A DNA stretch of 64,000 bases from an uncultured Alphaproteobacteria bacterium. Its GTDB lineage: Bacteria; Pseudomonadota; Alphaproteobacteria; RF32; CAG-239. Below the pieces are notes generated by a model. That model searched no databases. It had not been told where the DNA came from and was given only the letters and a program-made list of their open reading frames with translations. Shown here piece by piece: positions 51,589 to 60,160 of the stretch (within the stretch, counting starts at the first letter, position 1; each line of letters opens with the position of its first letter). Location: NCBI GenBank assembly GCA_934254675.1, contig CAKQLP010000005.1, positions 1-64,000 on the forward strand, in the 5' to 3' direction. The translations under genes were made by a program, and so were the position numbers.

Positions 51589-52047
51589 ATGATTAAAGTT
51601 TTGTTTGTCTGTTTAGGGAATATTTGTCGGTCGCCGATGGCGGAGTTTGTGTTTAAGCAAATGGTTGAAAAACGCGGTTTATCCTACCGGTTTGAAATTG
51701 ATTCTGCCGCAACCGAAAGCTATAACGAGATGTGCCACGCCGGCATTCATCATGGTACGCGAGAAATCTTGAAATCAATGCATGTGCCGTTTGAGGAACA
51801 TTATTCCCGCCGCATTCGTCCGCGTGATTATGCTTATTATGACTATATTTTAGCGATGGACGAAAGCAACATTGAGGACATTCAATCGCTCGTAGGTCCG
51901 GATACGGAACACAAAATCCATCGTCTGCTTGATTTTACGAACAATCCGCGCAACATCAGCGACCCGTGGTATACCGGCAATTTTGATGAGAGCTACTGGG
52001 ATATATACGAGGGCTGTCAGGCATTTTTAGAATATTTGAAGCTATAA
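51589..52047 (+). CDS. Low-molecular-weight protein-tyrosine phosphatase
   Basis: The 152-residue phosphatase has the P-loop VCLGNICRSP (Cys near residue 8, Arg near residue 14) at the N-terminus and the general-acid loop SDPWYTGNFD near residue 125. The length is typical (about 150). Relatives reset tyrosine kinases of polysaccharide export or act as arsenate-type enzymes. The sequence uses more G/C-ending codons than the reverse transcriptase gene 25 bp upstream, so it may be an older resident gene beside a recent insertion. Confidence 0.93.
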   Translation: MIKVLFVCLGNICRSPMAEFVFKQMVEKRGLSYRFEIDSAATESYNEMCHAGIHHGTREILKSMHVPFEEHYSRRIRPRDYAYYDYILAMDESNIEDIQSLVGPDTEHKIHRLLDFTNNPRNISDPWYTGNFDESYWDIYEGCQAFLEYLKL

Positions 52048-52109
52048 ATCTTGTTATTTTTAGAAATAAAACCTAAGTATATAATATGATAAACATACTT
52101 GGTGAAGAC

Positions 52110-53024
52110 ATGAATAGAAAAACAATCCTATCCAGACATTTTCCCGATTTTGTTGAAAAATGGAAGAAATTTCAAGGTCACTTCAAAAAAGTTGATTCTT
52201 GGTACATTACCAGTGATTACTGTCTTGATGATAAAGATAAACCTAATGATGTCATGACCTTTACAATTTTTCCTTTTGTTCCTCCTCAGATGCTAAATTA
52301 TAAAATAAAAAGGCATTTATCCAAAGATATTAAGGATTTTAAGAATCTTTCGGAAAAAGCTATTAACTATATTAAGGAGGCTCCTTATTTTTTCTCAGTG
52401 GCATTTATAATTAAAAATAAAAATAATGTGTTTGCGTTGGAAGGTAGTAAACAAGTCTTAGATAAAACAATTAAATATATGGAAAATTGGCCTCCAGCTA
52501 AAAAAGAAGAATTTATCCACAAAATGAAAAAGATGAGAAATTATCTCAATCGGAAAGAAATTGATTTGAAAACGCTGTCTAATGTCAGTATTACGGCACA
52601 TATTATGTCTGCAATATTAGAATTTCTCTTAATAAAAGCAAAAGCCAAACATATTATGTGGGTGCCGGATAGAGATAAAATAACGGATTTTCAAGATGGT
52701 GTTGTAAATGAACTTGTGCGCCTAGGATATTCAAATTTACTTAACAAAAGAATTTATGATAATGAAGTGTATGGATTTTGGGGCGGTAAAGAATACAATA
52801 AAGAGATTTTTGATGAATTAATTCGGGTTCCTGATTATATTTCTGGTGCCATAGCTTCTATGGATTTTGATAATGTAGACAAGATTCCGGAAAAACACTA
52901 CAATTTATTTGATAAAAGTATCGTAGATAATGAGAGAATTTGTATTATGGGTTTAGAACATCATCAGAGTGAAGATATTTTAGGTGAAATTAAATTTACC
53001 CGACATTCCCCTTTATCACAATAA
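52110..53024 (+). CDS. Hypothetical protein of the defence island
   Basis: The 304-residue product is lysine-rich with a mixed fold. Blocks include TFTIFPFVPPQMLNYKIKR, SITAHIMSAILEFLLIKAKAK and HIMWVPDRDKITDFQDGVVNEL, the last holding acidic residues that could be catalytic. ATG 52110 follows GGTGAAG; ATG 52086 in frame has no site and overlaps a TATAAT box (52080-52085). I recognise no family. Location among defence genes is the only hint to its role. Confidence 0.55.
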   Translation: MNRKTILSRHFPDFVEKWKKFQGHFKKVDSWYITSDYCLDDKDKPNDVMTFTIFPFVPPQMLNYKIKRHLSKDIKDFKNLSEKAINYIKEAPYFFSVAFIIKNKNNVFALEGSKQVLDKTIKYMENWPPAKKEEFIHKMKKMRNYLNRKEIDLKTLSNVSITAHIMSAILEFLLIKAKAKHIMWVPDRDKITDFQDGVVNELVRLGYSNLLNKRIYDNEVYGFWGGKEYNKEIFDELIRVPDYISGAIASMDFDNVDKIPEKHYNLFDKSIVDNERICIMGLEHHQSEDILGEIKFTRHSPLSQ

Positions 53025-53279
53025 ATTAAACAAAATGTCATTTTTTCTTTTGACGTTGTTCTTTAGTTCACTCTCGCATTGTTTGTAGCGGGCGACCATT
53101 TGTTCCATCTTGTTCCTTATACGAAATAAATGGTCCTGCGACTTTATCGGTAGCGGATTCCCGTATGTCCGTTTTAATATCGTTTCAATTTGAGTCAAGG
53201 TTCTGCCGGCGTGGTAATAAACCATCACAAAATTTGTTCGGTTACTCGGCTGGATATACTCATATTTGCACATTTTCAT
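53016..53279 (-). CDS. Small hypothetical protein, 87 aa
   Basis: A lysine-rich protein whose middle (RTLTQIETILKRTYGNPLPIK) could be a helix-turn-helix. The C-terminus is a charged helix. It begins 2 bp after the stop of the next gene on the same strand, forming a two-gene operon. It overlaps the convergent upstream gene by 9 bp. Confidence 0.5.
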   Translation of the reverse strand: MKMCKYEYIQPSNRTNFVMVYYHAGRTLTQIETILKRTYGNPLPIKSQDHLFRIRNKMEQMVARYKQCESELKNNVKRKNDILFNLL

Positions 53280-53281
53280 AA

Positions 53282-53581
53282 TTAAATCCCCATGTATCGG
53301 CAGTAGCTTGAACCGGACGGGTCAACGTAAAGTGTCGGCTTGCCTGGGCATTGTAAGGCAACCACTTGGCGGTGGTTTTCATCATCATAACCACCTTTGC
53401 CGGATAAAAAGATGTAATCGTCGAGTGGGTTTTGGCAGACGGCGTTATACCAAACCTCCGATAATTCAACCGTTTCTGCTATCACTACTTCCTCAGCTTG
53501 TTCGGCATATCTCCGACATAATTCCTTTACTTCGTCGATATCTGAGGATTTCCGGACCATATAAATTTTAACTGTTTTCAT
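53282..53581 (-). CDS. Small hypothetical protein, 99 aa
   Basis: An alpha/beta protein beginning KTVKIYMVRKSSDIDEVKEL, with a middle YNAVCQNPLDDYIFLSGKGGYDD. The start is at 53581 because AAGGAA lies just before it. It is the first gene of a two-gene unit and uses more GC-rich codons than the flanking genes. No family recognised. Confidence 0.55.
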   Translation of the reverse strand: MKTVKIYMVRKSSDIDEVKELCRRYAEQAEEVVIAETVELSEVWYNAVCQNPLDDYIFLSGKGGYDDENHRQVVALQCPGKPTLYVDPSGSSYCRYMGI

Positions 53582-53722
53582 TGTATTTCCTTTCGTTTGA
53601 TACAATGAATGCTTGGAAAAACGAAGAAGTCCAGTGAAATAGAAGAAAAAATGCAGATTTTCTATCTTTTCTTGCTTTTATATGGATATGCGGTTATGCT
53701 TTTAAAAAAGGAGCTAATTATA

Positions 53723-54535
53723 ATGACACAAGACAAGAAATCAGAAGAACGTAAGTATTTAGAATACTTTTTAGCCTCAGATGAAGGGAAAAAGTGGTAT
53801 GAGAAAAATAAAATAATATCTTGTCAAGAAACAGAACATCCTGATTTTATTTTTACTACAGAAAATAATCAAAAAATAGGCTTAGAAATAACAAAGTTTA
53901 TTGTTAAAAGTATGCATGGTCGAGCTTTACAGCATTTAATGACAATTGGGAATCAAGCTTGTAAATATGCTCAAAAGCAATATGGGTTAAACATTTCAAT
54001 TTTAATTGATAAATGGGATAAACGAAAATGGTGTGCTCGAACATACAAAGAAATGATGGAAGCCGCATACAATCCTGGATTTTGGGATATTTATAATAAA
54101 AAAGAGATAAAATCTGGTATAGAAGATATAATAAGTCGCAATATCGAGAATCTAAAACGGTGGCCCTGCTTCGTTAAAGAGAGTATAAACGTTCAAGATG
54201 AATATTTTAATATTTCGATTACCGCTTTTCCTGACATGGATGGTAAGTTTGATTGCGCCGTTAATAATGAATGTTACAGTAAAGAAAATCCCTTTGATGA
54301 GCTTCAGGAGAAGATTGATAACAAGAACAAAAAAATTGATAATTACCTTAAAAAGTGTGACAAATGCTACCTTTTAATATATCTGCCTGACGTTTCAAAA
54401 GGTAATTATTGTCATTTCACATGGAAGTTAAAGGGGCATCTTTTTCGCTCGAAATTTAAATCAACTTATTTGTGTCAATGGAATACTATATTTACAGAAG
54501 ATAATTTTGTTCTGAAATTGAAAACTCATCATTAA
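53723..54535 (+). CDS. Hypothetical protein with a nuclease-like motif
   Basis: The 270-residue product has HPDFIFTTENNQKIGLEITKF near residues 38-58, a spacing like the PD-...-(D/E)xK core of restriction-endonuclease-like folds, with Thr-Lys after the Glu. The rest is helical and lysine-rich, with four cysteines near the C-terminal half. ATG 53723 follows GGAG at good distance; upstream in-frame codons encode an unlikely hydrophobic leader. It may be a defence effector or orphan restriction enzyme; evidence is one motif and location. Confidence 0.55.
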   Translation: MTQDKKSEERKYLEYFLASDEGKKWYEKNKIISCQETEHPDFIFTTENNQKIGLEITKFIVKSMHGRALQHLMTIGNQACKYAQKQYGLNISILIDKWDKRKWCARTYKEMMEAAYNPGFWDIYNKKEIKSGIEDIISRNIENLKRWPCFVKESINVQDEYFNISITAFPDMDGKFDCAVNNECYSKENPFDELQEKIDNKNKKIDNYLKKCDKCYLLIYLPDVSKGNYCHFTWKLKGHLFRSKFKSTYLCQWNTIFTEDNFVLKLKTHH

Positions 54536-54655
54536 ATTTGCCATATTCTCTGGCTGATTGTGCAAAATAAAACCTTTGGGAAAAGATACCTCCACTTTAG
54601 GATATATTATTAAACCCAATTCAGGTATATGAATTTCTTTTTCATACCATGCCAT
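54461..54655 (-). CDS. Small gene downstream of AbiEii
   Basis: A 64-residue frame (MAWYEKEIHIPELGLIIYPKVEV) starts 11 bp after the AbiEii stop, with AAGGA correctly spaced. Its 3' end overlaps the convergent 53723 gene by 75 bp. It could be a third member of the operon or the start of a truncated gene. Confidence 0.35.
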   Translation of the reverse strand: MAWYEKEIHIPELGLIIYPKVEVSFPKGFILHNQPENMANLMMSFQFQNKIIFCKYSIPLTQIS

Positions 54656-54666
54656 CTTTATGTTCC

Positions 54667-55524
54667 TTATTGATAATCTTTCAAATTATCTGTAATGCTC
54701 ATAAAGAAATCTTTATTCCACAAATCCAGCTTACTTTGGTCCTTAATGAATGGTAGAACATCTTTTTTAGCCGTTTCATAATCAATTGTTTCAAATCGCT
54801 CAGTAAGCACTGTTTTCAGCGTATCTATAGTAAATGTGTCATCTTCTTTTAACACACCGGAATCTTCCAATCTGGCTCGTAAGTGCGGGAGATTGATCTT
54901 TGCTTGGTTTGCCAGAAAAAATACATAATCGTATAAATCACGTCCTTTGATACGATTTTTCCATACACGACAAATAACCGCATAAACCTTACCAGCGAAT
55001 AATGATGGCATATCATATAACTTAACTTGGTATGGAGAGGGTAACAATCCGTATTTATTCTCAAATGTTGCAAAAGCCGGTGGATTAATGTCTACTTCAA
55101 ACTTAATCTTTATAACTTCATCAGGATTTATATTGATATTCTGTTCATCATAAATACTGATAATATGTTCTTTGGTATTTCCTTTTAAGAACGCAGATTT
55201 GATATTAGAATCCTTTGTTTTTTCTTCAATGGTGAACCTTAATCCTGCAGAAGCTAATTCCTTTTCAAGCCCGCTAAAATAAGGGGATAATTCAAAATTT
55301 GGATTAGGAGATATAAGCGAAAAATCCAAATCTTCAGAAAACCTATCGAGGCCATAGAAAATACGCAAAGCAGTACCACCGTAAAATGCTGTCTGCTTAA
55401 AAAAGCCGGCATGAGATAAACCGCATAAAGCTATCTCTTGGACAACTTCTTTTATGGCGTTTTTCTGTTCTTTGGGGCCATTTCTTTCATATTTCGCTAA
55501 CATCTGCGTTAAAATTGTCTGCAT
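54667..55524 (-). CDS. abiEii: AbiEii/AbiGii-family nucleotidyltransferase toxin
   Basis: The 285-residue product has the toxin signature AFYGGTALRIFYGLDRFSEDLDFSLI near residues 46-71, holding the nucleotidyltransferase GG and DLD. Downstream motifs are IKFEVDINPPAFATFE and a Lys/Tyr block SLFAGKVYAVICRVWKNRIKGRDLYDYVFFL. AbiEii enzymes transfer nucleotides, some onto tRNA acceptor ends, causing growth arrest after phage infection. The antitoxin gene overlaps its start by one base. Confidence 0.93.
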   Translation of the reverse strand: MQTILTQMLAKYERNGPKEQKNAIKEVVQEIALCGLSHAGFFKQTAFYGGTALRIFYGLDRFSEDLDFSLISPNPNFELSPYFSGLEKELASAGLRFTIEEKTKDSNIKSAFLKGNTKEHIISIYDEQNININPDEVIKIKFEVDINPPAFATFENKYGLLPSPYQVKLYDMPSLFAGKVYAVICRVWKNRIKGRDLYDYVFFLANQAKINLPHLRARLEDSGVLKEDDTFTIDTLKTVLTERFETIDYETAKKDVLPFIKDQSKLDLWNKDFFMSITDNLKDYQ

Positions 55525-56111
55525 TATCGGTTTCTCCTTATAAATCTAGCAAGTAAATTAAGGTTTTTAGAATGATATAGAGGGGCCAATGTTTCCAATG
55601 TATTCTTGTTGAGCTTTTCAAATTCTTCTTCATCTATCCGTAAATCGTCAAACAAAAGTTCCTTTAATTCGGTTAGATTGCTTACAGGGGATATGGTGTA
55701 TAGCTTATCGCACAAAGCCTTTTCTGGTGTTGCTACTTGGTAGGAATAACTGTTTTCCTCAATAATACGTACACCCAACGGATAAACCTCTGCCGGAACA
55801 TCGCGATAAGTAAAAACACCAAAATGATTTTGATACTTTTTTGCTCTACGCTTGCCAAATGTTGCTGAAGTGTATGTTCTATAAACGGCTTCCGGTATAA
55901 GCGAGTACATATAAAGAGCAAAATCAAACGACAAATATGAAGGACCGTAAATACGTCCGGCAAGATATATCCCATCTGTGGTCGGATCTGTTTCATATAA
56001 TTCACGAGCAACAGGTATTAAGCAACCAGCCTTTACCTCATATCTTATTTTATCGTAAATTTTAGCGTAATTGCTATACTTTATTTTTAAGTCGTCAAAA
56101 GAATATATCAT
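55524..56111 (-). CDS. abiEi: AbiEi-type antitoxin
   Basis: The 195-residue product is the partner of the adjacent AbiEii. It has a winged-helix-like N-terminus (YAKIYDKIRYEVKAGCLIPVAREL) and the AbiEi core IYGPSYLSFDFALYMYSLIPE with TYTSATFGKRRAKKYQ and ATPEKALCDKLY. AbiEi proteins bind the operon promoter and repress it. Translation is coupled to the toxin by one shared base. Confidence 0.85.
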   Translation of the reverse strand: MIYSFDDLKIKYSNYAKIYDKIRYEVKAGCLIPVARELYETDPTTDGIYLAGRIYGPSYLSFDFALYMYSLIPEAVYRTYTSATFGKRRAKKYQNHFGVFTYRDVPAEVYPLGVRIIEENSYSYQVATPEKALCDKLYTISPVSNLTELKELLFDDLRIDEEEFEKLNKNTLETLAPLYHSKNLNLLARFIRRNR

Positions 56112-56423
56112 ATTTTCTTAGAAAAAGATGTTATTTTTTCTAAAATAGTCCGGTCGGCAATTCTTATTTTTGTAATGAAATTAGGGTTATGATACGGGGA
56201 AACGAGTGGCAAGGAAATAAAAATTGTCTGGCATATAATTTATATCAATTTATTATCATACACCGAGTTTAGTGTCTCGATTTTGAAATTTTGAGAGTTA
56301 ACAAATTCAGTGTTTACAAAATAGAATCAAACTTTTATTATGGCTTTTAACAAAAGTGAAATAAAATAAGCCAATAAAGTTCTTATTTATGGTAGATAGA
56401 GTGTTGAATTGTAAAGTAAGCAT
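56112..56423. other. Intergenic region at the right end of the defence island
   Basis: This 312-bp AT-rich stretch carries the upstream regions of two divergent genes. I see no ORF, strong hairpin or tRNA, and no copy of the tRNA-Ile 3' end that would mark an attachment site. Confidence 0.4.
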
Positions 56424-57587
56424 ATGAAACAGCATGAGAAAAAATACTTTAAAAGCATAATTATCGGTGCAGGAGCTTCGGGGTTGATGTGCGCCGAGCA
56501 TATTGCAGATGGCGGAAGTGTGTTAATATTGGAAAAACAATCGCAAATTGCCGCAAAAGTAAAAATATCCGGCGGCGGAAAATGCAATTTTACTAATTTG
56601 GGTGTTACGCATAATAATTATGTTTGTGCCAATAAACATTTTGTGAAATCGGCGTTGGCGCGTTTTACACCCCAAGATATTGTTAAAATTTTACAGCAAT
56701 ATCATATTAAATATGAAGAACGTTTTAATCAACAGATGTTTTCTTTTGACGCTAATGAAATTGTGAATATGCTTTTGAAAAGGTGTTTGGAGAAAAATGT
56801 AAAAATTCAAACAGATTGTTTGGTCGGTAGTATCATTAAAGAAAATAATTTGTTTAAAATTGAAACAAATTTTGGATGTTTTGTTTGCGATAACATGATT
56901 ATAGCGACAGGAGGAATATCCTGTTCCCAATTGGGCTCCACAGATTTTGGTTATAAAATAGCTCGGCAGTTTGGTCATAAAATTATCAATCCGAGACCAG
57001 CGCTTGTCGGTTTTATGGCACAGCCGGAAATTCGTGATTTTTGTTCTGATTTAACAGGTGTTTCCGTGCCGATTACGATAATAATCGACAAGAAAAAAAT
57101 CAGCCGTGATTTGCTGTTTACTCACTGGGGAATTTCCGGTCCGGCGGCATTAAATGCTTCTTTGTATTGGCTAAACGGACAAACATTTTATATTGATTTT
57201 TTGAATGGAAAAAGTTTTTATGGTTTGTTGGAAAAACAGTCTAAAAAAACAATTATCCAGATAATGAATAATATTTTACCAACTCGTTTAGTCAAAAAAA
57301 TAATCGGCGAGTTAGATTGCAATATTGATAATTTAAGTAATAAAAACAAGCAGATATTGAATGATAAATTTACTAATTTTGCTTTTACGCCACAAAAAAC
57401 AATGGGGTTTAATCGTGCCGAAGTAACGGTTGGGGGAGTGGATGTGAGTCAAATTTCGTCACAGACGATGGAAAGCAGATTATGTCCGCATTTGTTTTTT
57501 ATCGGTGAAGTGTTGGATGTTACAGGCGAGTTAGGCGGTTTCAATTTGCATTGGGCTTGGGCATCGGCAAAAGCTGTAAAAATATAA
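56424..57587 (+). CDS. BaiN/YhiN-family FAD-dependent oxidoreductase
   Basis: The 387-residue flavoprotein begins with the FAD-binding SIIIGAGASGLMCAEHIADGG and the family block AAKVKISGGGKCNFTNLG. Later motifs are MIIATGGISCSQLGSTDFGY and PALVGF. It ends with RLCPHLFFIGEVLDVTGELGGFNLHWAWASAKAV. The HI0933/YhiN family is widespread with poorly defined substrates. It stands alone, with a weak hairpin (57606-57624) after its stop. Confidence 0.9.
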   Translation: MKQHEKKYFKSIIIGAGASGLMCAEHIADGGSVLILEKQSQIAAKVKISGGGKCNFTNLGVTHNNYVCANKHFVKSALARFTPQDIVKILQQYHIKYEERFNQQMFSFDANEIVNMLLKRCLEKNVKIQTDCLVGSIIKENNLFKIETNFGCFVCDNMIIATGGISCSQLGSTDFGYKIARQFGHKIINPRPALVGFMAQPEIRDFCSDLTGVSVPITIIIDKKKISRDLLFTHWGISGPAALNASLYWLNGQTFYIDFLNGKSFYGLLEKQSKKTIIQIMNNILPTRLVKKIIGELDCNIDNLSNKNKQILNDKFTNFAFTPQKTMGFNRAEVTVGGVDVSQISSQTMESRLCPHLFFIGEVLDVTGELGGFNLHWAWASAKAVKI

Positions 57588-57699
57588 AAAAATTTCTGCT
57601 TAAAATTAAAAGATGTGTAATCTTTTGCTGATGGCGCGATTTGGCTACGATACACAATATAAAATTTGTAAAATTATTATAACTGCAAATGTGTTTAGT

Positions 57700-57744
57700 A
57701 ATGTATGAATTTAACAACGTATAGATTCATACATTATTTTTTTT
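57700..57744 (+). terminator. Terminator before the polysaccharide operon
   Basis: AATGTATGAAT (57700-57710) and ATTCATACATT (57725-57735) form a perfect 11-bp stem with a 14-nt loop, followed by ATTTTTTTT. Confidence 0.7.
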
Positions 57745-57797
57745 AAATCATAAAAAATAAATTTTATCATATTGTTGTTCTATAACTAGAATTTTTC

Positions 57798-57827
57798 TTG
57801 ACTCTCTAATTTATATAATTGTATAAG
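57798..57827 (+). promoter_or_regulatory. Promoter of the polysaccharide operon
   Basis: TTGACT (57798-57803) and TATAAG (57822-57827) are 18 bp apart, about 40 bp before the first start codon. Confidence 0.55.
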
Positions 57828-57867
57828 ATTTTAAATGTGGTTTAAAACTAATAAATGGATGAGATTT

Positions 57868-58833
57868 ATGAAAACAATACTTGTAACCGGTGGAACAGGT
57901 TTTCTGGGTTCCAATTTATGTGTAAGATTGATAAATGAAGGAAATCGTGTGATTTGCGTGGATAATAATTACACAGGACGCATGAGTAACATTTCTAAAA
58001 TTATCAATCATCCGAATTTTCGATTTATAGAACACGATGTTTGCGAACCATTGAATGTTAATGATGAAAAAATTGACCAGATTTATAATATGGCTTGTCC
58101 GGCATCTCCTCCGGCCTATCAAGGAAGTTATTCAATCAAGACGACCAAAACTTGTGTGTTTGGTGCTATCAATATGTTGGAACTGGCAAAAAAACACCAC
58201 GCCACAATTTTACAAACTTCAACCTCTGAGGTTTATGGCGAGCCGTTAGTTCACCCGCAAGTTGAGAGTTACCGAGGTAATGTCAATCCGGATGGTATTC
58301 GCGCTTGCTATGACGAAGGCAAACGTTGCGCTGAAAGTTTGTTTTTTGACTATTGGCGGCATGAAGGCGTAGATATTAAAGTTATTCGCATTTTTAACAC
58401 ATATGGTCCGAATATGGATCCGAATGACGGCCGCGTTGTTTCAAATTTTATTTGTCAAGCACTTTCAGGACAAGATATCACAATTTATGGCGATGGGCAT
58501 CAGACGCGTTCTTTTTGTTATGTTGATGATTTGATTGAAGCTATGATTCGAATGATGAACAGTCCGAAAGACTTTACCGGTCCTGTCAACACCGGTAACC
58601 CGGGAGAATTTACAATCAAAGAATTGGCTGAAATGGTTGTTGCCAAAATCGGCGGAAAATCAAAAGTTGTTTATAAAGATTTGCCGTCAGATGATCCGAC
58701 ACAGCGGCGTCCGGATATTACTTTAGCTAAAACTAAACTTGGCTGGGAGCCAAAGATAAAATTGGCAGAAGGATTGGATAGGACTATTGAATATTTCAAA
58801 ACGCAAATAGATTTGTTTAAAAAGGAAAAATAA
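57868..58833 (+). CDS. uxs: UDP-glucuronate decarboxylase (UDP-xylose synthase)
   Basis: The 321-residue SDR enzyme converts UDP-glucuronate to UDP-xylose. It has the NAD-binding TILVTGGTGFLGSNL, then MACPASPPAYQ (characteristic of this family), STSEVYG, the catalytic Tyr/Lys in ACYDEGKRCAE, RIFNTYGPNMDPNDGRVVSNF and the closing RRPDITLAKTKLGWEPKI. ATG 57868 follows GGATGAG; an upstream frame start (57835) has no site. UDP-glucose dehydrogenase, which makes its substrate, starts after 1 bp. Confidence 0.95.
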   Translation: MKTILVTGGTGFLGSNLCVRLINEGNRVICVDNNYTGRMSNISKIINHPNFRFIEHDVCEPLNVNDEKIDQIYNMACPASPPAYQGSYSIKTTKTCVFGAINMLELAKKHHATILQTSTSEVYGEPLVHPQVESYRGNVNPDGIRACYDEGKRCAESLFFDYWRHEGVDIKVIRIFNTYGPNMDPNDGRVVSNFICQALSGQDITIYGDGHQTRSFCYVDDLIEAMIRMMNSPKDFTGPVNTGNPGEFTIKELAEMVVAKIGGKSKVVYKDLPSDDPTQRRPDITLAKTKLGWEPKIKLAEGLDRTIEYFKTQIDLFKKEK

Positions 58834-58834
58834 A

Positions 58835-60160
58835 ATGAAAATAGGCATTATTGGAACAGGTTACGTTGGTTTGCCAACCGGTGTGGGTTTAGCGGAACTC
58901 GGAAATCAGGTTGTTTGCATTGATCGTGAACCTAAAAAAATCGAAGCTTTGCAAGAAGGTAAAATTACATTATATGAAGATGGTTTGGAAGAACTGTTTC
59001 ATAAGAATGTTAAAGCCGGTCGAATTAAATTTACAACGTCTATGAAAGAAGGGGTTTCCGATGCGGATTTAGTGATTATTGCGGTAGGAACGCCGCCGCA
59101 TCCGGTGACCAAGGAAGCCGATATGAAATATATTCATGCCGCCGCAACGGAATTGGCCGAATATTTGACGGGATACACGGTTATTGCCACAAAATCAACC
59201 GTTCCGGTTGGCACAGGCGACGATGTGGAAGCCTTGATTACAAAGAAAAATCCATTCGCAAATTTTGATGTTGTTTCTTTGCCGGAATTTCTGCGTGAAG
59301 GCTTTGCCGTGCACGACTTTTTTAATCCGGATAGAATTGTTGTCGGAGCTAACACCGAAAAAGCTCGCAATGTGATCAGAGAACTTTACAAACCGTTTGA
59401 AGGTAAAACCAATATGTTGTTTGTAAAGCGTCGTTCTTCAGAAACAATCAAATATGCTTCCAACGCATTTTTGGCTATTAAGATTCATTATATTAACGAG
59501 ATGGCGAATTTCTGCGAAAAAACAGGCGCGGACATTACCGAGGTTGCCAAAGGCATGGGCTTAGACAGCCGTATCGGTAATCGTTTCTTAAACCCAGGTC
59601 CCGGATATGGCGGAAGTTGTTTCCCAAAAGATACAATGGCTATGGCTTATATGGCGCGTCAAAATAATGTTGATATGACCTTGATTAAAGCCGCTATAGA
59701 GGGCAACACAAAACGTAAAAAAGAAATGGCAGAACGTATTTTGGATGCGGTTAAAGATATAGAAAAACCGAAAATTGCTGTTTTAGGTTTGGCGTTTAAA
59801 GATGGAACCGATGATTGCCGTGAAAGTCCGGCTATGGAAATTGTCGGCAACTTATTAGAGCAAAACGCCGATGTTACTGCGTATGATCCCAAAGCTATGG
59901 GAACGGCTTGTCAGCTTGTGGGAGACAAAATTCAATATGCGGATGATATGTATTCCTGTTTGAAAGGAGCCGATGTTTTGGCTGTTCTAACTGAATGGAA
60001 TGAATTTAAAACGTTGGATTTGAATTTAGCCGCAAGCTTGATGCGTCATAAAAATATTATTGATTGCCGGAATCTGGTTGATGCCGAACAAGCGGCTAAA
60101 AATGGATTTAAATATCAGGGTATTGGTAAGAGAAGGAATGTAGAACAATGCGAAAAGTGA
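58835..60160 (+). CDS. ugd: UDP-glucose 6-dehydrogenase
   Basis: The 441-residue enzyme oxidises UDP-glucose to UDP-glucuronate with two NAD. It opens KIGIIGTGYVGLPTGVGLAELG and has VGTPPHP, TKSTVPVGTGD, LPEFLREGFAVHDFFNPDRIVVG, SSETIKYASNAFLA, the catalytic Cys in NPGPGYGGSCFPKDTMAM and the C-terminal AVLGLAFKDGTDDCRESPAM. It supplies UXS encoded just upstream. The end overlaps the next gene by 13 bp. Confidence 0.97.
   Translation: MKIGIIGTGYVGLPTGVGLAELGNQVVCIDREPKKIEALQEGKITLYEDGLEELFHKNVKAGRIKFTTSMKEGVSDADLVIIAVGTPPHPVTKEADMKYIHAAATELAEYLTGYTVIATKSTVPVGTGDDVEALITKKNPFANFDVVSLPEFLREGFAVHDFFNPDRIVVGANTEKARNVIRELYKPFEGKTNMLFVKRRSSETIKYASNAFLAIKIHYINEMANFCEKTGADITEVAKGMGLDSRIGNRFLNPGPGYGGSCFPKDTMAMAYMARQNNVDMTLIKAAIEGNTKRKKEMAERILDAVKDIEKPKIAVLGLAFKDGTDDCRESPAMEIVGNLLEQNADVTAYDPKAMGTACQLVGDKIQYADDMYSCLKGADVLAVLTEWNEFKTLDLNLAASLMRHKNIIDCRNLVDAEQAAKNGFKYQGIGKRRNVEQCEK

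Noticed and set aside
57606..57624. Terminator directly after the BaiN-type gene
   Set aside because: The AAAAGAT/ATCTTTT stem is short and lacks a following T-run; the clear terminator is at 57700-57744.
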